Below are positions 31,009 through 41,159 of a DNA stretch of 64,000 nt, piece by piece; the stretch's first letter is position 1; every line of letters begins with the position of its first letter. The notes under the pieces are model-generated. The model searched no databases. It saw only the letters and a list, made by a program, of their open reading frames with translations, and was not told the origin of the DNA. The translations under genes and the position numbers were made by a program. Source of the DNA: Candidatus Enterococcus murrayae. Its GTDB lineage: Bacteria; Bacillota; Bacilli; Lactobacillales; Enterococcaceae. The stretch covers positions 121,278 through 185,277 of the forward strand of contig NZ_JAFLVR010000035.1 in the NCBI RefSeq assembly GCF_017315985.1, given 5' to 3'.

Positions 31009-31024
31009 TCTTTTGCAAAAAAAA

Positions 31025-31050
31025 GAGCAAGAAAGTATTCTTTCCTGCTC
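31025..31050 (-). terminator. Terminator of thiI
   Basis: GAGCAGGAAAG pairs with CTTTCTTGCTC (one G-U), followed by TTTTTTTT on the minus strand, 8 nt after the thiI stop. Confidence 0.9.
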
Positions 31051-31057
31051 ACTAATA

Positions 31058-32266
31058 TTATAAAAAATCTGCAAATTCTTCGTTTTTTTCCGCTTGAGCG
31101 GGTGTGATTTCTTCAATCTTTAATCCTGCTAAACAGCGGGACATTAATCCCTCAATATCGAAGCGTTCCTCCAATTCCAAAACTTTTTCCAATTTTGGCC
31201 GAGTTTTTGGTTGAGGCGGTGCAAAAATCGTACAGCAATCTTCAAACGGTTGAATGGCTAATTCAAAGGTATCGATCTTTTCTGCCAGCTCAATGATTTC
31301 CGTTTTATCCATCGTTACAACCGGACGAATAATCGGCGTAGTTGTAACTTCATTGATTGCTACCATACTATGTAGCGTCTGCGAAGCAACTTGCCCTAAG
31401 GATTCCCCATTGATAATCACCAAACCATAACGCATTTCACGGATTGCATCTGTTATGCGCAACATCATGCGTCTCGTCAACGTCATCCAATATCCTTGCG
31501 GACTATGTTTCTTGATTTCTTCTTGAATCTCGGTGAATGGTACTTCAATAAATTGAATACCGCCAACATAAGGAGTTAATTTCTCAGTTAGGTCCTTCGC
31601 CTTTTGCAGCGCTTGTTCGCTCGTATAAGGAGGGCTTGCAAAATGAACTGCTTCGATTTCAACACCGCGCTTCATTGCTAGGTAGCCAGCAACTGGTGAA
31701 TCGATTCCCCCAGACAGCATCAACATACCGCGTCCGCTAGTCCCTACCGGCAGTCCGCCAGCTCCTTTGATGGTTTCATATGAAAGGTAAGCACCATCAC
31801 GACGAATCTCAACGCGCAGATTAATATCCGGACGCTTCATCTGTGCTTTAATCTCTGGGCAAACATCCATCACTGCGTTTCCTAAAAATTGCTGAAGCTC
31901 GTGACTATCCAATTCAAAGTTGTGGTCGCTGCGCTTTGCTGTGATTTTAAAGGTTTCCTTCCCAGTGTAGACCTCTTTCATGATTTGTTGTGTCATTTGT
32001 TTTAAGGCATCCAAATTTTTTTCCACACGAATACTAGGTGAAAACGTTTGAATACCAAAAACTTTCTCTAATCTAGGTAAAACCAAATGACTTGCTTCGC
32101 CATTTAATAAGATATGCATTCGGTCGCGCTCTGCATGAATCTTCAACTCAGGGAATTCCGCCAGTGCACCACGTACATTTTGTGCTAATCGCATGATGAA
32201 ACTGCGTCGATTCTTCCCTTTTGTCGATAACTCACCATAACGCACCATAATTTCAGTATATTGCAC
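31058..32266 (-). CDS. thiI: tRNA 4-thiouridine synthase ThiI
   Basis: A 402-residue enzyme that adenylates and thiolates U8 of tRNAs, in some bacteria also supplying sulfur for thiamine. It has the N-terminal ferredoxin-like and THUMP domains (about 1 to 165) and the PP-loop domain with [12 protein letters not shown]; a conserved cysteine pair occurs in EDCCTIF. No rhodanese domain is present, as usual in Firmicutes. The start is a GTG giving [19 protein letters not shown], because GAGGAG lies 7 nt ahead; an ATG two codons upstream is too close to it. The desulfurase upstream is the likely sulfur donor. Confidence 0.94.
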   Translation of the reverse strand: MQYTEIMVRYGELSTKGKNRRSFIMRLAQNVRGALAEFPELKIHAERDRMHILLNGEASHLVLPRLEKVFGIQTFSPSIRVEKNLDALKQMTQQIMKEVYTGKETFKITAKRSDHNFELDSHELQQFLGNAVMDVCPEIKAQMKRPDINLRVEIRRDGAYLSYETIKGAGGLPVGTSGRGMLMLSGGIDSPVAGYLAMKRGVEIEAVHFASPPYTSEQALQKAKDLTEKLTPYVGGIQFIEVPFTEIQEEIKKHSPQGYWMTLTRRMMLRITDAIREMRYGLVIINGESLGQVASQTLHSMVAINEVTTTPIIRPVVTMDKTEIIELAEKIDTFELAIQPFEDCCTIFAPPQPKTRPKLEKVLELEERFDIEGLMSRCLAGLKIEEITPAQAEKNEEFADFL

Positions 32267-32304
32267 GATCATTCTCCTCATTTACTATTTAAGTAGCTTT
32301 TTCT

Positions 32305-33447
32305 TTAGTTGATCTTCGAAAATTTATTATATAGATGATTGAATACCACCATAAATTGCTCTGCTTCTGCCATTGTGTTGCCTTCATCCAAACTTACACG
32401 TACTGCTGTTGTTGCAACATCGTGAGGGACATTCATCGCATGAAGAGTTGAACTATCCACTTTTTTACGACTAGAACAAGCACTCGTAGTCGAGACAAAG
32501 ATTTGCTTTTCTTCCAATGCGTGCACTAAAACTTCTCCACGAATTCCTTTGATCCCAAAAGTTAAAATATGAGGAGCAAAATTTTCTTCACCTGAGAAAA
32601 TCGTTACTTTATCATAACTGGTTAACGCCTCTTTTAAATATTGACGAATAACAGCTGTATGATTTGGTCGTTCTGCTTTTTTCTCAAGGTGCAGTCGTAA
32701 AGCGCGACTCATAGCTACAATCGCAGGAAGATTTTCAGTCGTTGCTCTTTGGCCGCTTTCTTGCCCTCCACCATTTAATAATGGGGCTAGATTTCTCCCA
32801 GCTTTCCAATAAATGAAGCCTACACCACGTGGCCCATGGAACTTATGAGCAGAAAAAGTCGCAAAATCAACTCGGGGAGTTAACCACTCCGCTTGATCAA
32901 CTTTTCCAACGGCTTGTACAGCATCCACATGAAAATGAATCGTCGGGTAACTTTCCAGAATAGCACTAATAGCTTTGATCGGCTGAATCGCCCCCATCTC
33001 ATTATTGACTCCCATAATAGAAACTAAAATCGTTTCAGGGCGAATCAATTCTACAAGTTTTTCTACTTGCACAAAACCGGTTTGATCAACAGGGACCACA
33101 CTCACTTCATATCCAAGTTCTTTCAGCTGCTCCGCTGTACGACTAACTGCTGGATGCTCTACGCTGGAAATAATAATATGGTTCCCATAGTCTCGCTTGG
33201 CAATCGCTGTACCTTTTAATACCCAATTGTCTCCTTCTGTCCCTCCGCTAGTAAAAAAGATTTCATTGGCTTGAACACTCAGAAGCTCCGCTATTTGTTT
33301 ACGCGCTTGCTGCAGTAAGCGATTTGCCTGTGTACCTAAATCATGCAAACTTGAGGGATTCCCCATAATACGTTGACTAGTTTTTACATATGTATCTAAT
33401 GCTAACGGATAAATCGCAGTCGTTGCACTATTATCAAAATAAATCAT
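32305..33447 (-). CDS. Cysteine desulfurase, NifS/IscS-like
   Basis: A 380-residue PLP enzyme of aminotransferase class V that releases sulfur from cysteine. The PLP lysine is in FSAHKFHGPRG and the persulfide cysteine in TTSACSSRKK. Its position directly upstream of thiI (38-nt gap), as in Bacillus subtilis nifZ-thiI, indicates a dedicated donor for tRNA 4-thiouridine. The start MIYFDNSATT is preferred because GAAGGTCAGAGA precedes it, and it matches the family N-terminus. Confidence 0.93.
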   Translation of the reverse strand: MIYFDNSATTAIYPLALDTYVKTSQRIMGNPSSLHDLGTQANRLLQQARKQIAELLSVQANEIFFTSGGTEGDNWVLKGTAIAKRDYGNHIIISSVEHPAVSRTAEQLKELGYEVSVVPVDQTGFVQVEKLVELIRPETILVSIMGVNNEMGAIQPIKAISAILESYPTIHFHVDAVQAVGKVDQAEWLTPRVDFATFSAHKFHGPRGVGFIYWKAGRNLAPLLNGGGQESGQRATTENLPAIVAMSRALRLHLEKKAERPNHTAVIRQYLKEALTSYDKVTIFSGEENFAPHILTFGIKGIRGEVLVHALEEKQIFVSTTSACSSRKKVDSSTLHAMNVPHDVATTAVRVSLDEGNTMAEAEQFMVVFNHLYNKFSKIN

Positions 33448-33550
33448 TCTCTGACCTTCCTTCAAAAATTCTTTCCTATTATAGCGAGAATGTTGCAAGT
33501 CTTCAAGTATTCCTTATAAATATGGAAATCCATGGAAACATTCGAAAAAA

Positions 33551-33575
33551 TAAGCTGAGCGATACGCTCAGCTTA
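33551..33575 (-). terminator. Terminator of ezrA (overlaps its stop codon)
   Basis: TAAGCTGAGCG pairs with CGCTCAGCTTA, followed by TTTTTT on the minus strand. The first three bases of the stem are the ezrA stop codon. Confidence 0.85.
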
Positions 33576-35294
33576 TACTAAATCTCGGTTGTTGAAATAA
33601 AAATCTTCGATTCGTTTGAATGCTCCTGGTTCAACACGTTCAAGCGCTGTACCGATCTCATCCAAAGCATCTTGATAACGGTATTCTTTGTTGAATAACT
33701 CTAAACTATTTTCAATCGCGTTCTTAATGTCAGGATGTGTATGACGGTAACGATTTGCATATTGCATCATTTGTTCTGTCAATGCAGCAGCATCAACTAA
33801 ATCGTACGTCTTTTGATCCAGCATTTCCATATCTTCATCACAGAGGCTAACTAGTTTGTTGATATCCTGCATGTTGATTCGAATCTTATTTAATGACTTA
33901 CTCAATTCTTCAACCCGATCAGTTGCTACAAAGAAGAATTCTAAGTAATCTCCTGGTAAACCAGGCAAACGCTGTTGCTCTACATAACGTTTCAGGTTGC
34001 GTAAACGAAACTCATATTTCTCAATTTTGGCAGAAGCTTCTTTTTCACCTCTACGCAAATCATGCAAGTCATCATCGATTTCAACCTGTTTCGTTTCAAT
34101 ATCGTCTAAGACCTTAAACGCATCTTTATAAAATACTTGAACCTCTGAATATGGCAATTCGTGCTTGTCAATCTGCGGCTCCATATTACGGTTGCGTCGT
34201 TCCAATTCCTCGATCTCCGTCTGGAATCCGCGAGCTCGGCCTAATTCATTATTATTCAAAGCATAGCTTTGAGACGTATGATCTAACTCCACCATCAATT
34301 GATGATTATTGCGAGCCGCATGAGAGATATATTCACCGATCGTTTTGCGATTCGTTAAAACATATTTTTTAGCTTCAAATTCTTTTTCCAACACCACGTA
34401 AAGATCATCGATCAGTTCAGCCGTTTCTTTATTGGCAGTTTCAACCGTACTCAATTCGATTTTTTCTAGATCTTCCAATGAGCGTTCTACATGCTTTTTC
34501 ACTTTATCCAAACGCTCTTCAAAGTTATCTTCTGGTAAAACGAAATTATCTACCATCATTTTCTTGTAGGTTTTTTCTAACTCATCAATTTGGCCTGGAA
34601 ATGTTTTTTCTAAATCTTCATAGATTGTTGGAACCTTTTGCATTGTTGCTTGAACTTCATAGGTATGTTTCTCAGCATCGTCTAATACTTCTCGTGCTTC
34701 AATTGGATCACCTGAAGTATTCAACGTTACAAATTGTGTAAACTCGATTTCAACATTTTTTACTTGTTTCTGAATTTCTGGTAAAGCAGGTCCAAAGTTG
34801 TCTTTTTTCTCTTTCAGATCCTTCTTTAATTCTTCAAAAACATCTAAGGCTTGCTGCACAGCCAGTGAATTCCGTTCCTCAGTTTCCCGTAATTCCTTCA
34901 GCCCTGTACGAATGCCTTCAACTTCTTCTTCCATCTCTGTCATTGTACGTTCAGCACTTTCAATCGCTGATTTGCCCTTCATGAAACGAAAGGTTTCATT
35001 TTGACTCTCAACTTCAAAAATTTGACTTTCCAGTTCAGCAAAAGATTTTGTCGAAACATCCGTCCATTTTTGATTCCACTCACGGAAAGTATTCTGACTT
35101 TGACCGACAAGGTGCATTTTCTTCACTTCATCGACCTCTTCCACGACTGGAAGATCGAATAACGCTTCTTTCCTTTTATCAAGTTCTTTCAAGCGTTCTT
35201 GATTCTTTTTCTTCATCAGATAACCAATCAAGTATAAAGCGGCAGCCAAAATGACTAAGCCGATAACGATCCCTATGATTACATTACTTCCCAT
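33573..35294 (-). CDS. ezrA: Septation ring formation regulator EzrA
   Basis: A 573-residue membrane-anchored cell division protein. A single N-terminal transmembrane helix (about 5 to 26, IGIVIGLVILAAALYLIGYL) is followed by a long cytoplasmic coiled-coil rod of spectrin-like repeats. EzrA binds FtsZ, prevents extra Z rings and helps recruit peptidoglycan synthases to mid-cell. Length agrees with the family. The ATG giving MGSNVIIGI is used because AAAGGA lies 9 nt ahead. Monocistronic: an extended -10 promoter lies upstream and a terminator overlaps the stop. Confidence 0.95.
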   Translation of the reverse strand: MGSNVIIGIVIGLVILAAALYLIGYLMKKKNQERLKELDKRKEALFDLPVVEEVDEVKKMHLVGQSQNTFREWNQKWTDVSTKSFAELESQIFEVESQNETFRFMKGKSAIESAERTMTEMEEEVEGIRTGLKELRETEERNSLAVQQALDVFEELKKDLKEKKDNFGPALPEIQKQVKNVEIEFTQFVTLNTSGDPIEAREVLDDAEKHTYEVQATMQKVPTIYEDLEKTFPGQIDELEKTYKKMMVDNFVLPEDNFEERLDKVKKHVERSLEDLEKIELSTVETANKETAELIDDLYVVLEKEFEAKKYVLTNRKTIGEYISHAARNNHQLMVELDHTSQSYALNNNELGRARGFQTEIEELERRNRNMEPQIDKHELPYSEVQVFYKDAFKVLDDIETKQVEIDDDLHDLRRGEKEASAKIEKYEFRLRNLKRYVEQQRLPGLPGDYLEFFFVATDRVEELSKSLNKIRINMQDINKLVSLCDEDMEMLDQKTYDLVDAAALTEQMMQYANRYRHTHPDIKNAIENSLELFNKEYRYQDALDEIGTALERVEPGAFKRIEDFYFNNRDLV

Positions 35295-35378
35295 GTATGA
35301 TTTTCCTTTCAACTATCAAGATTCAATTTATTTAATGGTTCATATATTCTTGTTTTTTGGCGAAAACATCTAACGTAG

Positions 35379-35387
35379 ATTATAACA
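35379..35387 (-). promoter_or_regulatory. ezrA promoter (extended -10)
   Basis: Minus-strand TGTTATAAT, a perfect TGnTATAAT. The -35 region is weak. The leader is about 80 nt. Confidence 0.6.
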
Positions 35388-35485
35388 CAAAAGACTTTTC
35401 TCTTCACTAGCTAGTTTAGAATTCATTTTGAAATGTTTATCGCACAGTCACTCTTCATATTAGCATTTTTTGGAATCCGCTTCAA

Positions 35486-35514
35486 TTGTTATAAATTTAA
35501 GAAAAGTGTAATTT
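35486..35514 (+). promoter_or_regulatory. Aspartate kinase promoter
   Basis: TTGTTA, 17-nt spacer and TAATTT with GTG ahead. The leader of about 90 nt contains a modest AAAGCC/GGCTTT hairpin without features of a lysine riboswitch. Confidence 0.5.
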
Positions 35515-35610
35515 AATAAAAATTTCTATTCGTGAAAGCGGCAAAGCCCCTTGAAATTATGCGGCTTTTCAGATAATATTAAATCCACATTAAAATAAGA
35601 GGTGATTAAA

Positions 35611-36963
35611 GTGAAAGTGATCAAATTTGGCGGAAGCTCCGTGGCTTCGGCTGAACAACTAAAAAAAGTCTTAGCGATCGTTACCGGCGACTCTAGCCGT
35701 CGTTTCGTCGTGGTTTCTGCTCCAGGAAAGCGAACCAATAAAGACAAAAAAGTCACCGACTTATTGATTCAATTTTACAATGCTGTTGTATACAAACATG
35801 AAACTGGAGAATTGATCCGTGAAATCGTCGCTCGCTATACAGAAATTGCTGCAGCGTTCCACGTCGACGAAGATATTGAAAAAAAATTCAGCGCTGAATT
35901 ACGTCAACTTCAAGAAAACTATGACGAAACAAACGCTTATGCTTTAGACAGCTTTTTAGCTAGCGGAGAAAACTTGAATGCTCAGCTAGTTGCTGCATGT
36001 TTCAAAAAGAGCGGCATCAATGCACGCTACATAAATCCAAAGGAACTGGGAATCACCGTTTCTGACGAACCGCAAAATGCCCGAATTTTAGAGGAGTCCT
36101 ACGAGAAAATTTATCAATGGCGCGACTCGAAAGAAATTTTGATTATTCCAGGATTTTTTGGCTACACCAAAGATGGACATCTCTGTACATTTTCACGAGG
36201 AGGCTCCGACATCACGGGTTCGATCGTTGCAGCGGGCTTGAAAGTAGATATGTATGAGAATTTTACTGATGTGGATGGGATCTTTGCTGCTAGTCCAAAA
36301 TACATTCACGATCCAGAATTGATTGAATTTGCTACCTATCGCGAGATTCGCGAATTGACTTATGCAGGCTTCACAGTCTTTCATGATGAAGCTTTGATGC
36401 CGGCTTTTAAAGCACAAATTCCAGTTATTATTAAAAATACCAATAATCCTGAATGTCAGGGGACCTTAATTAAAAAGTCCTTTGATAGTGAAACTCGCAA
36501 TGAAGTTGTTGGCGTTGCTAGCGATGGCGGGTTCTGCGGTATTACAATTGGCAAATATTTGTTAAACCGGGAAGTCGGAATCGTTCGGCGAATCCTGCAA
36601 ATTCTTGAAGATCTGAGTATCGGTTTTGAACATATGCCTTCGGGAATTGATGACATCTCGATTATTTTAAGAGAACGACAATTGACCCGCGATATTGAAG
36701 CAGAATTATTGAAACAAATTGAAGAAAAGATTCAGCCTGATCAATTATCAATCGAACATGGGCTTTCTGTTGTTGCACTGGTTGGTGAAGGTATGCGTGA
36801 ACGGCCTGGTACCACCTCTGACAGCACTGCTGCCCTAGCTCGAAAAAACGTTAACCTACGAATGATTTCGCAAGGCGCGGATGAGCGAAGCATCATCTTT
36901 GCAATCCGCAGTGAACAAGAACGGTTAGCTGTTCGATCGCTTTATTACACTTTCTTTGATTAA
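35611..36963 (+). CDS. Aspartate kinase
   Basis: A 450-residue enzyme that phosphorylates aspartate, the first step to lysine, threonine, methionine and diaminopimelate for the cell wall. The kinase domain starts MKVIKFGGSSVAS, with FSRGGSDITGS near residue 195. The C-terminal third holds the ACT regulatory repeats, so feedback control by an amino acid is expected. The GTG start is chosen because AGAGGTGAT lies 5 nt ahead. No pathway genes lie next to it, and no lysine riboswitch is seen, so which end product regulates it is open. Confidence 0.94.
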   Translation: MKVIKFGGSSVASAEQLKKVLAIVTGDSSRRFVVVSAPGKRTNKDKKVTDLLIQFYNAVVYKHETGELIREIVARYTEIAAAFHVDEDIEKKFSAELRQLQENYDETNAYALDSFLASGENLNAQLVAACFKKSGINARYINPKELGITVSDEPQNARILEESYEKIYQWRDSKEILIIPGFFGYTKDGHLCTFSRGGSDITGSIVAAGLKVDMYENFTDVDGIFAASPKYIHDPELIEFATYREIRELTYAGFTVFHDEALMPAFKAQIPVIIKNTNNPECQGTLIKKSFDSETRNEVVGVASDGGFCGITIGKYLLNREVGIVRRILQILEDLSIGFEHMPSGIDDISIILRERQLTRDIEAELLKQIEEKIQPDQLSIEHGLSVVALVGEGMRERPGTTSDSTAALARKNVNLRMISQGADERSIIFAIRSEQERLAVRSLYYTFFD

Positions 36964-37013
36964 AGGAGCCTTTCTTTAAATCTGTTGGCCTGATACCTAA
37001 TCCATTAAATAAA

Positions 37014-37050
37014 AAAAGGAAAAGCCAGTGCTATTCGGCTTTTCCTTTTT
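37014..37050. terminator. Bidirectional terminator between aspartate kinase and MazG-like gene
   Basis: GGAAAAGCC pairs with GGCTTTTCC around a 10-nt loop, with A runs left and T runs right. One arm encodes the last codons (KGKA) of the convergent minus-strand gene. Confidence 0.88.
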
Positions 37051-37540
37051 GTCTATCCAGCTCTTTTTGAATCAACGGTTCTGGAGCATACTTTTCTTGC
37101 CAATCATCAGGCTTCATCACTTTATTCGTTATCGGATGATATCTAGGTTTGCCATCAGGGAAAAGTTTGCCCATATTTGCGCGATGGACAATTTCAAAAA
37201 TCGGTTTTGGATCCACGCCAATCAAGGCAAATGATCCATAAGTAAAATAAAGTAAATCAGTCAAAGCATCCACTTCCGCAATTAACGGGTCTGTTACTGG
37301 AGCAGCTTTTGCTGAAACTTTTTCTTTGGCTTGATCGACGTCTTCATGAAGTTTTGCTACAAGGGCATTGAAGTCAGCTTCATCCCCTTCTGCAACACCA
37401 TATAGAAATTCGACAATTTCTTCAACCTTAAAACCAGCGCGGAAGCTCCCGCGTTCTTTGGAGAATGCTTCTGGCTTCTCTGGCGGCATTGGGGCAAAAA
37501 CCGTGTGAAACTCTCGTGCCATTTGATACGGTTCGTTCAT
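37031..37540 (-). CDS. MazG/PRA-PH-like all-alpha nucleotide pyrophosphohydrolase
   Basis: A 169-residue protein, mostly helical. The pattern KVEEIVEFLYG followed about 45 residues later by EVDALTDLLYFTYG resembles the acidic metal site of the MazG/phosphoribosyl-ATP pyrophosphohydrolase superfamily. The C-terminal stretch LFPDGKPRYHPITNKVMKPDDW is also typical of this enterococcal/lactobacillal group. It probably hydrolyses a nucleoside triphosphate or related compound; histidine synthesis is unlikely because no his genes are nearby. A HAD gene and a DUF72 gene lie upstream on the same strand. Confidence 0.75.
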   Translation of the reverse strand: MNEPYQMAREFHTVFAPMPPEKPEAFSKERGSFRAGFKVEEIVEFLYGVAEGDEADFNALVAKLHEDVDQAKEKVSAKAAPVTDPLIAEVDALTDLLYFTYGSFALIGVDPKPIFEIVHRANMGKLFPDGKPRYHPITNKVMKPDDWQEKYAPEPLIQKELDRQKGKAE

Positions 37541-37606
37541 CTATCAATACTCCCTATTCTTAATAAGTGTAAAATATTGTTTATCATTTTCTCTGAAATT
37601 CAGAAA

Positions 37607-38443
37607 TCAAATAACCTCAAAATGTTTTAATGCTTGATAGATACCGTCCTTCTCGTTCGTCTCAGTTACATAATCAGCCTGTTCCTTTACTTCTGACAGA
37701 CCATTTCCCATTGCCACTCCGATACCTACTTTTTGAATCATTTCAATATCATTGTAGTGATCACCAAAAGCCATTACCTCTTCTATATTAATTCCGGCTG
37801 CCTTAGTAAACTCTAATATTCCATGATACTTTGAACCGTCTTTAGGAACGATATCCACAGAATAAGGATTTGAACGTTGGAAAGAACAATCTGGCAAGCG
37901 TTCCTGCAAGCTTTGTGCTTCGTTTTCTGCACTAAAGAGTACACATTGGTAAATCGGCTCTTGTAAAATAGATAATTTTTTATACCTGCCCTTTTCTCGA
38001 TTCGGACTAAAAGACTGCAATAATCGACGAGTCGACCTTACAGGAAACCATCTAGGCATCCAGCCAGCAATTTTTTTTAGCAGCGAGTTTTGTGACCATT
38101 TCATCAAGTGGCTGCCATCCACACGATAGCGACCGCCAAAAATAATTTGACGATGCTCATCGTCCGCAAAATCCACGATCTTTTGTAATGTCTCAGCAGA
38201 AAACGCCCGTTGAAAAATCTCTTTTTCTTTCGTATAAACCAACTGTCCGTTGTACATGACATAAACATCCAAAGGCAGCTGCTCAATCCGTTCTTCGATT
38301 TTTACTGGGCCTCGTCCCGTTGCTATTCCACAAAAAATCCCTTGATCTTGAGCTAACCGAATCGCTTCGCGGGTGCTGTCTAGCACCTTAGAATCACCAG
38401 TTATCAAGGTTCCGTCTATATCAAAAAAAATGGCTTTTATCAT
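37607..38443 (-). CDS. Cof-type HAD-IIB phosphatase
   Basis: A 278-residue HAD hydrolase of the Cof class. Motif I is FFDIDGTLI, motif II is IATGRG, the lysine motif lies in [10 protein letters not shown], and the acidic motif IV is [10 protein letters not shown]. The C2B cap lies between motifs II and III. These enzymes remove phosphate from sugar phosphates or flavin and pyridoxal precursors; the substrate is unknown. GAGGGAGAGCC precedes the ATG. It lies 13 nt after the DUF72 gene, so they form one unit. Confidence 0.9.
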   Translation of the reverse strand: MIKAIFFDIDGTLITGDSKVLDSTREAIRLAQDQGIFCGIATGRGPVKIEERIEQLPLDVYVMYNGQLVYTKEKEIFQRAFSAETLQKIVDFADDEHRQIIFGGRYRVDGSHLMKWSQNSLLKKIAGWMPRWFPVRSTRRLLQSFSPNREKGRYKKLSILQEPIYQCVLFSAENEAQSLQERLPDCSFQRSNPYSVDIVPKDGSKYHGILEFTKAAGINIEEVMAFGDHYNDIEMIQKVGIGVAMGNGLSEVKEQADYVTETNEKDGIYQALKHFEVI

Positions 38444-38456
38444 GGCTCTCCCTCGT

Positions 38457-39287
38457 TCAAAATAAATCGATTTGACTTGGATTCAATCCTTCATAATCCA
38501 GTTGAAGAATTTTTTTCAATTGCATAGCATTATCGGCGGCATCTCCACCAGAATTATTATTAAAAATGACGCCAATTTCTGCGGACTCCTCAGCTGCTTG
38601 TCTAACCTTAATCCCCAAGTCCTTCAATTCAGCCTCGTTGTAGCGGTATAAAGTACGCTTCTTGCGCCAATCACCAGTCCGATCGTTCCAATACGCTTGA
38701 TTCCTTCCGTGAAAACGAAACAGACTAAAATTTTTATTCGTCACCGTAGAATCTAACGGAACAGTATCCGGTAATTGCGGTTCATCCACCATCACCAAAC
38801 TAAAATCCAATGTTCTCATCAATTGTTTTGTTTTCTCAATTAATTCTTCAGCATACCAACTGTAATCTCGCAGTTCTATCGCTACAGGTAAATCAGGGAA
38901 TAACTCCCGCAGTGTCTCTAAATAAGCGACGTTTTCTTTTGTACACTTAAATTGTGCCGGAAATTGTGCTAAAAAGCAAAATAACTTTCCACTTTCGATC
39001 ATCGGCTTTAATGTTTCAAGAAAATGCTCCTGCATCGCTGCTATAGAAGGATAACTATCCTGCCATTTAGCCTGTCCTGTAAATCCCGCATATAGCTTAA
39101 CCACAAAGCGAAAATCAGCTGGAACTTGTGTCAACCAGTTCTCAACCGAGCTCTTTTTGGTGATTCCATAATAATTCGTATCTAGCTCGACCAATGGCAG
39201 GTAACCGGCATACTCATACAAAGAAGAGGTCTTCTTACCAGTCAAGCTGCTGTGTTCATTAAAAGAAGTTAATCCAATTCGAATCAT
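38457..39287 (-). CDS. DUF72 family protein (YecE-like)
   Basis: A 276-residue TIM-barrel-like protein of the DUF72/YecE family. Conserved parts include [10 protein letters not shown] near residue 38, [34 protein letters not shown] and FRFHGRN, and the C-terminal [15 protein letters not shown]. The family is widespread and has no proven activity; a nuclease or sugar-phosphate isomerase relation has been suggested only from fold. It starts the unit with the Cof phosphatase and MazG-like genes and is divergent from the asparaginase gene. Confidence 0.88.
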   Translation of the reverse strand: MIRIGLTSFNEHSSLTGKKTSSLYEYAGYLPLVELDTNYYGITKKSSVENWLTQVPADFRFVVKLYAGFTGQAKWQDSYPSIAAMQEHFLETLKPMIESGKLFCFLAQFPAQFKCTKENVAYLETLRELFPDLPVAIELRDYSWYAEELIEKTKQLMRTLDFSLVMVDEPQLPDTVPLDSTVTNKNFSLFRFHGRNQAYWNDRTGDWRKKRTLYRYNEAELKDLGIKVRQAAEESAEIGVIFNNNSGGDAADNAMQLKKILQLDYEGLNPSQIDLF

Positions 39288-39376
39288 AGTATCCTAGCCT
39301 CCCTTTGTTTCATAGTATACAATAAGCATAGCAAAAAATTAGCAACAATGCGCTAATAACGAATGGAGTAATGATG

Positions 39377-40351
39377 ATGAAACGGATTTTGATTTTACAT
39401 ACAGGCGGAACGATCTCAATGAGTCAAGATGCCGATGGTGCTGTACGTCCAGACAAAAAGAATCCTTTACTAGCGGCTGGGCAGGAATTACGTCTGCCAG
39501 CTGATATTGAATTGATCGTGGAAGATTTTTCTAACCTACCTTCCCCCCACATCACTGTTGAGACAATGTTTGATTTGAAAGAGAGAATCAAGTCCGCTAA
39601 ACAAGAAGGTCTGGACAGTGTCGTTATTACCCATGGAACAGATACTCTGGAAGAAACTGCTTATTTTCTAGAGATGACCATTGGTGATTTAATGCCGATT
39701 ATTTTAACTGGTGCGATGCGTTCTATCAATGAATTAGGAAGTGACGGTCTTTACAATTTCGAATGTGCGATTCGTGTAGCAGCTTCAGACAATGCTATTG
39801 GTAAAGGTGTGCTCGTTGTCATGAATGATGAAGTTCACAGCGCTCGTTATGTAACAAAAACCCATACAACAAATGTAGCAACTTTTCGGACCCCGACCTT
39901 GGGACCCATCGGCCTAGTCACGAAATCAAAGATACTTTTCAAGCAAGAATTGCCTAAAACAACTCGCTATGATATCAACAGCTTTGACGCAATGATCCCA
40001 ATCATTAAGGTTTTTGCAGGAATGCAGGGCGACTTCTTCGAGATCCTTGATCAAGCCATTACAGTCGATGGACTAGTAGTTGAGGCGCTCGGTGCTGGTA
40101 ACTTGCCTCCGCAAACCTTACCGCCTTTTTATCATTTATTGGAACAAGGTCTACCGATTGTCCTTGTTTCACGCTGCTTTAACGGTATCGCTGAACCAGT
40201 TTATGACTATCATGGCGGTGGTGTAGAGTTGGCACAACATGGTGTCATCTTCTGCAACGGAATCAATAGTCAAAAAGCTCGTTTAAAATTATTGATTGCG
40301 TTAAATGCTCACTTATCAAAAGAAGAATTAAAACACTTTATGGAAGAGTAG
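39377..40351 (+). CDS. Type I L-asparaginase
   Basis: A 324-residue cytoplasmic enzyme that hydrolyses asparagine to aspartate and ammonia. The first catalytic threonine is in LHTGGTISM and the second in VITHGTDTLEETAYF. There is no signal peptide, so this is the cytoplasmic type (AnsA-like). Of three consecutive ATG codons the third is preferred, giving MKRILILHTGG with GGAG 8 nt ahead. It is monocistronic, with a bidirectional terminator downstream. Confidence 0.93.
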   Translation: MKRILILHTGGTISMSQDADGAVRPDKKNPLLAAGQELRLPADIELIVEDFSNLPSPHITVETMFDLKERIKSAKQEGLDSVVITHGTDTLEETAYFLEMTIGDLMPIILTGAMRSINELGSDGLYNFECAIRVAASDNAIGKGVLVVMNDEVHSARYVTKTHTTNVATFRTPTLGPIGLVTKSKILFKQELPKTTRYDINSFDAMIPIIKVFAGMQGDFFEILDQAITVDGLVVEALGAGNLPPQTLPPFYHLLEQGLPIVLVSRCFNGIAEPVYDYHGGGVELAQHGVIFCNGINSQKARLKLLIALNAHLSKEELKHFMEE

Positions 40352-40393
40352 GTCCATTCTTTCAATTATTAAAATCTGAAGTATGAACAAAGC

Positions 40394-40435
40394 AAAAAGA
40401 AGTTAAATCGATTATTCCGATTTAACTTCTTTTTT
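40394..40435. terminator. Bidirectional terminator between asparaginase and thioesterase genes
   Basis: A perfect 17-bp stem, AAAAAGAAGTTAAATCG and its complement, around the loop ATTATTC. One arm includes the stop and last codons (KRS) of the minus-strand thioesterase gene. Confidence 0.93.
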
Positions 40436-41159
40436 GCCATAATATATTCGCTTCACAAGCAAGCTGATCACCGAGGCGAATCTCATGACGGGTTTTTACT
40501 TCTTCGTCTGCGACAATTTCGTAGAAGCTTTCGATATCATTACCGTACAATACTTCCTTATCGAATTTTACATTCACATATGTTGGATCATGATGTGTCA
40601 TAAAATCATAGCCTAGTACATCGATCAACCAATTAAAATACATGGCATTGTTCACGTGATGATTACTGTCAAGGTCATAGTAGCGTACATGATACAATTG
40701 CTTCAGATCTCCTTCGACCTTTTCAATCTTCGGCCAGCGGCGAATTTTCTTGACCTGTGGTGATTCATAGGGTGCCATAAGATTTGCGTCGACACTGCTC
40801 ATCTTGCGATTTTCGATGTCCATCAATACAAAAGACATATCGATTTTCAATAATTCTGCACCCTCTGCATCGTAGACCCAATAACTTCGATAGCAAAAAT
40901 AGCGGTTGAATTCTGTTGGCTCGGTCACAATCGTAACCTTTTCGCCAACCTGAGGTAAACGATGGATTGCTATTTCCGTTTGTGTAATCACCCAAGTTAT
41001 ACCTAAAGTATTGATATAATCTGTTCCCCGCTCCAGCTCATCGCTTTGATCAGATGAGGCCTTGATAGCAACACTTAATAAAGCTGGAAACGTCATATTC
41101 TGGTTGATATCGCACTCATAATATGCGACTTCATGATGAATGGTGTATCTCTTTCCCAA
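40422..41159 (-). CDS. Acyl-ACP thioesterase
   Basis: A 245-residue double hot-dog protein of the plant FatA/FatB-like acyl-ACP thioesterase family, which releases fatty acids from acyl carrier protein. The catalytic segment of the second domain is visible in YYDLDSNHHVNNAMYFNWL. Bacteria with these enzymes may use them to tune fatty acid supply. The start is a TTG that immediately follows the stop codon of the fructosamine kinase gene (TAATTG), with AGGAGGA 6 nt ahead inside that gene, so translation is tightly coupled. Confidence 0.92.
   Translation of the reverse strand: MGKRYTIHHEVAYYECDINQNMTFPALLSVAIKASSDQSDELERGTDYINTLGITWVITQTEIAIHRLPQVGEKVTIVTEPTEFNRYFCYRSYWVYDAEGAELLKIDMSFVLMDIENRKMSSVDANLMAPYESPQVKKIRRWPKIEKVEGDLKQLYHVRYYDLDSNHHVNNAMYFNWLIDVLGYDFMTHHDPTYVNVKFDKEVLYGNDIESFYEIVADEEVKTRHEIRLGDQLACEANILWQKRS

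Noticed and set aside
35515..35610. A lysine riboswitch in the aspartate kinase leader.
   Set aside because: The leader is only about 90 nt with one small hairpin, too short for the L-box.
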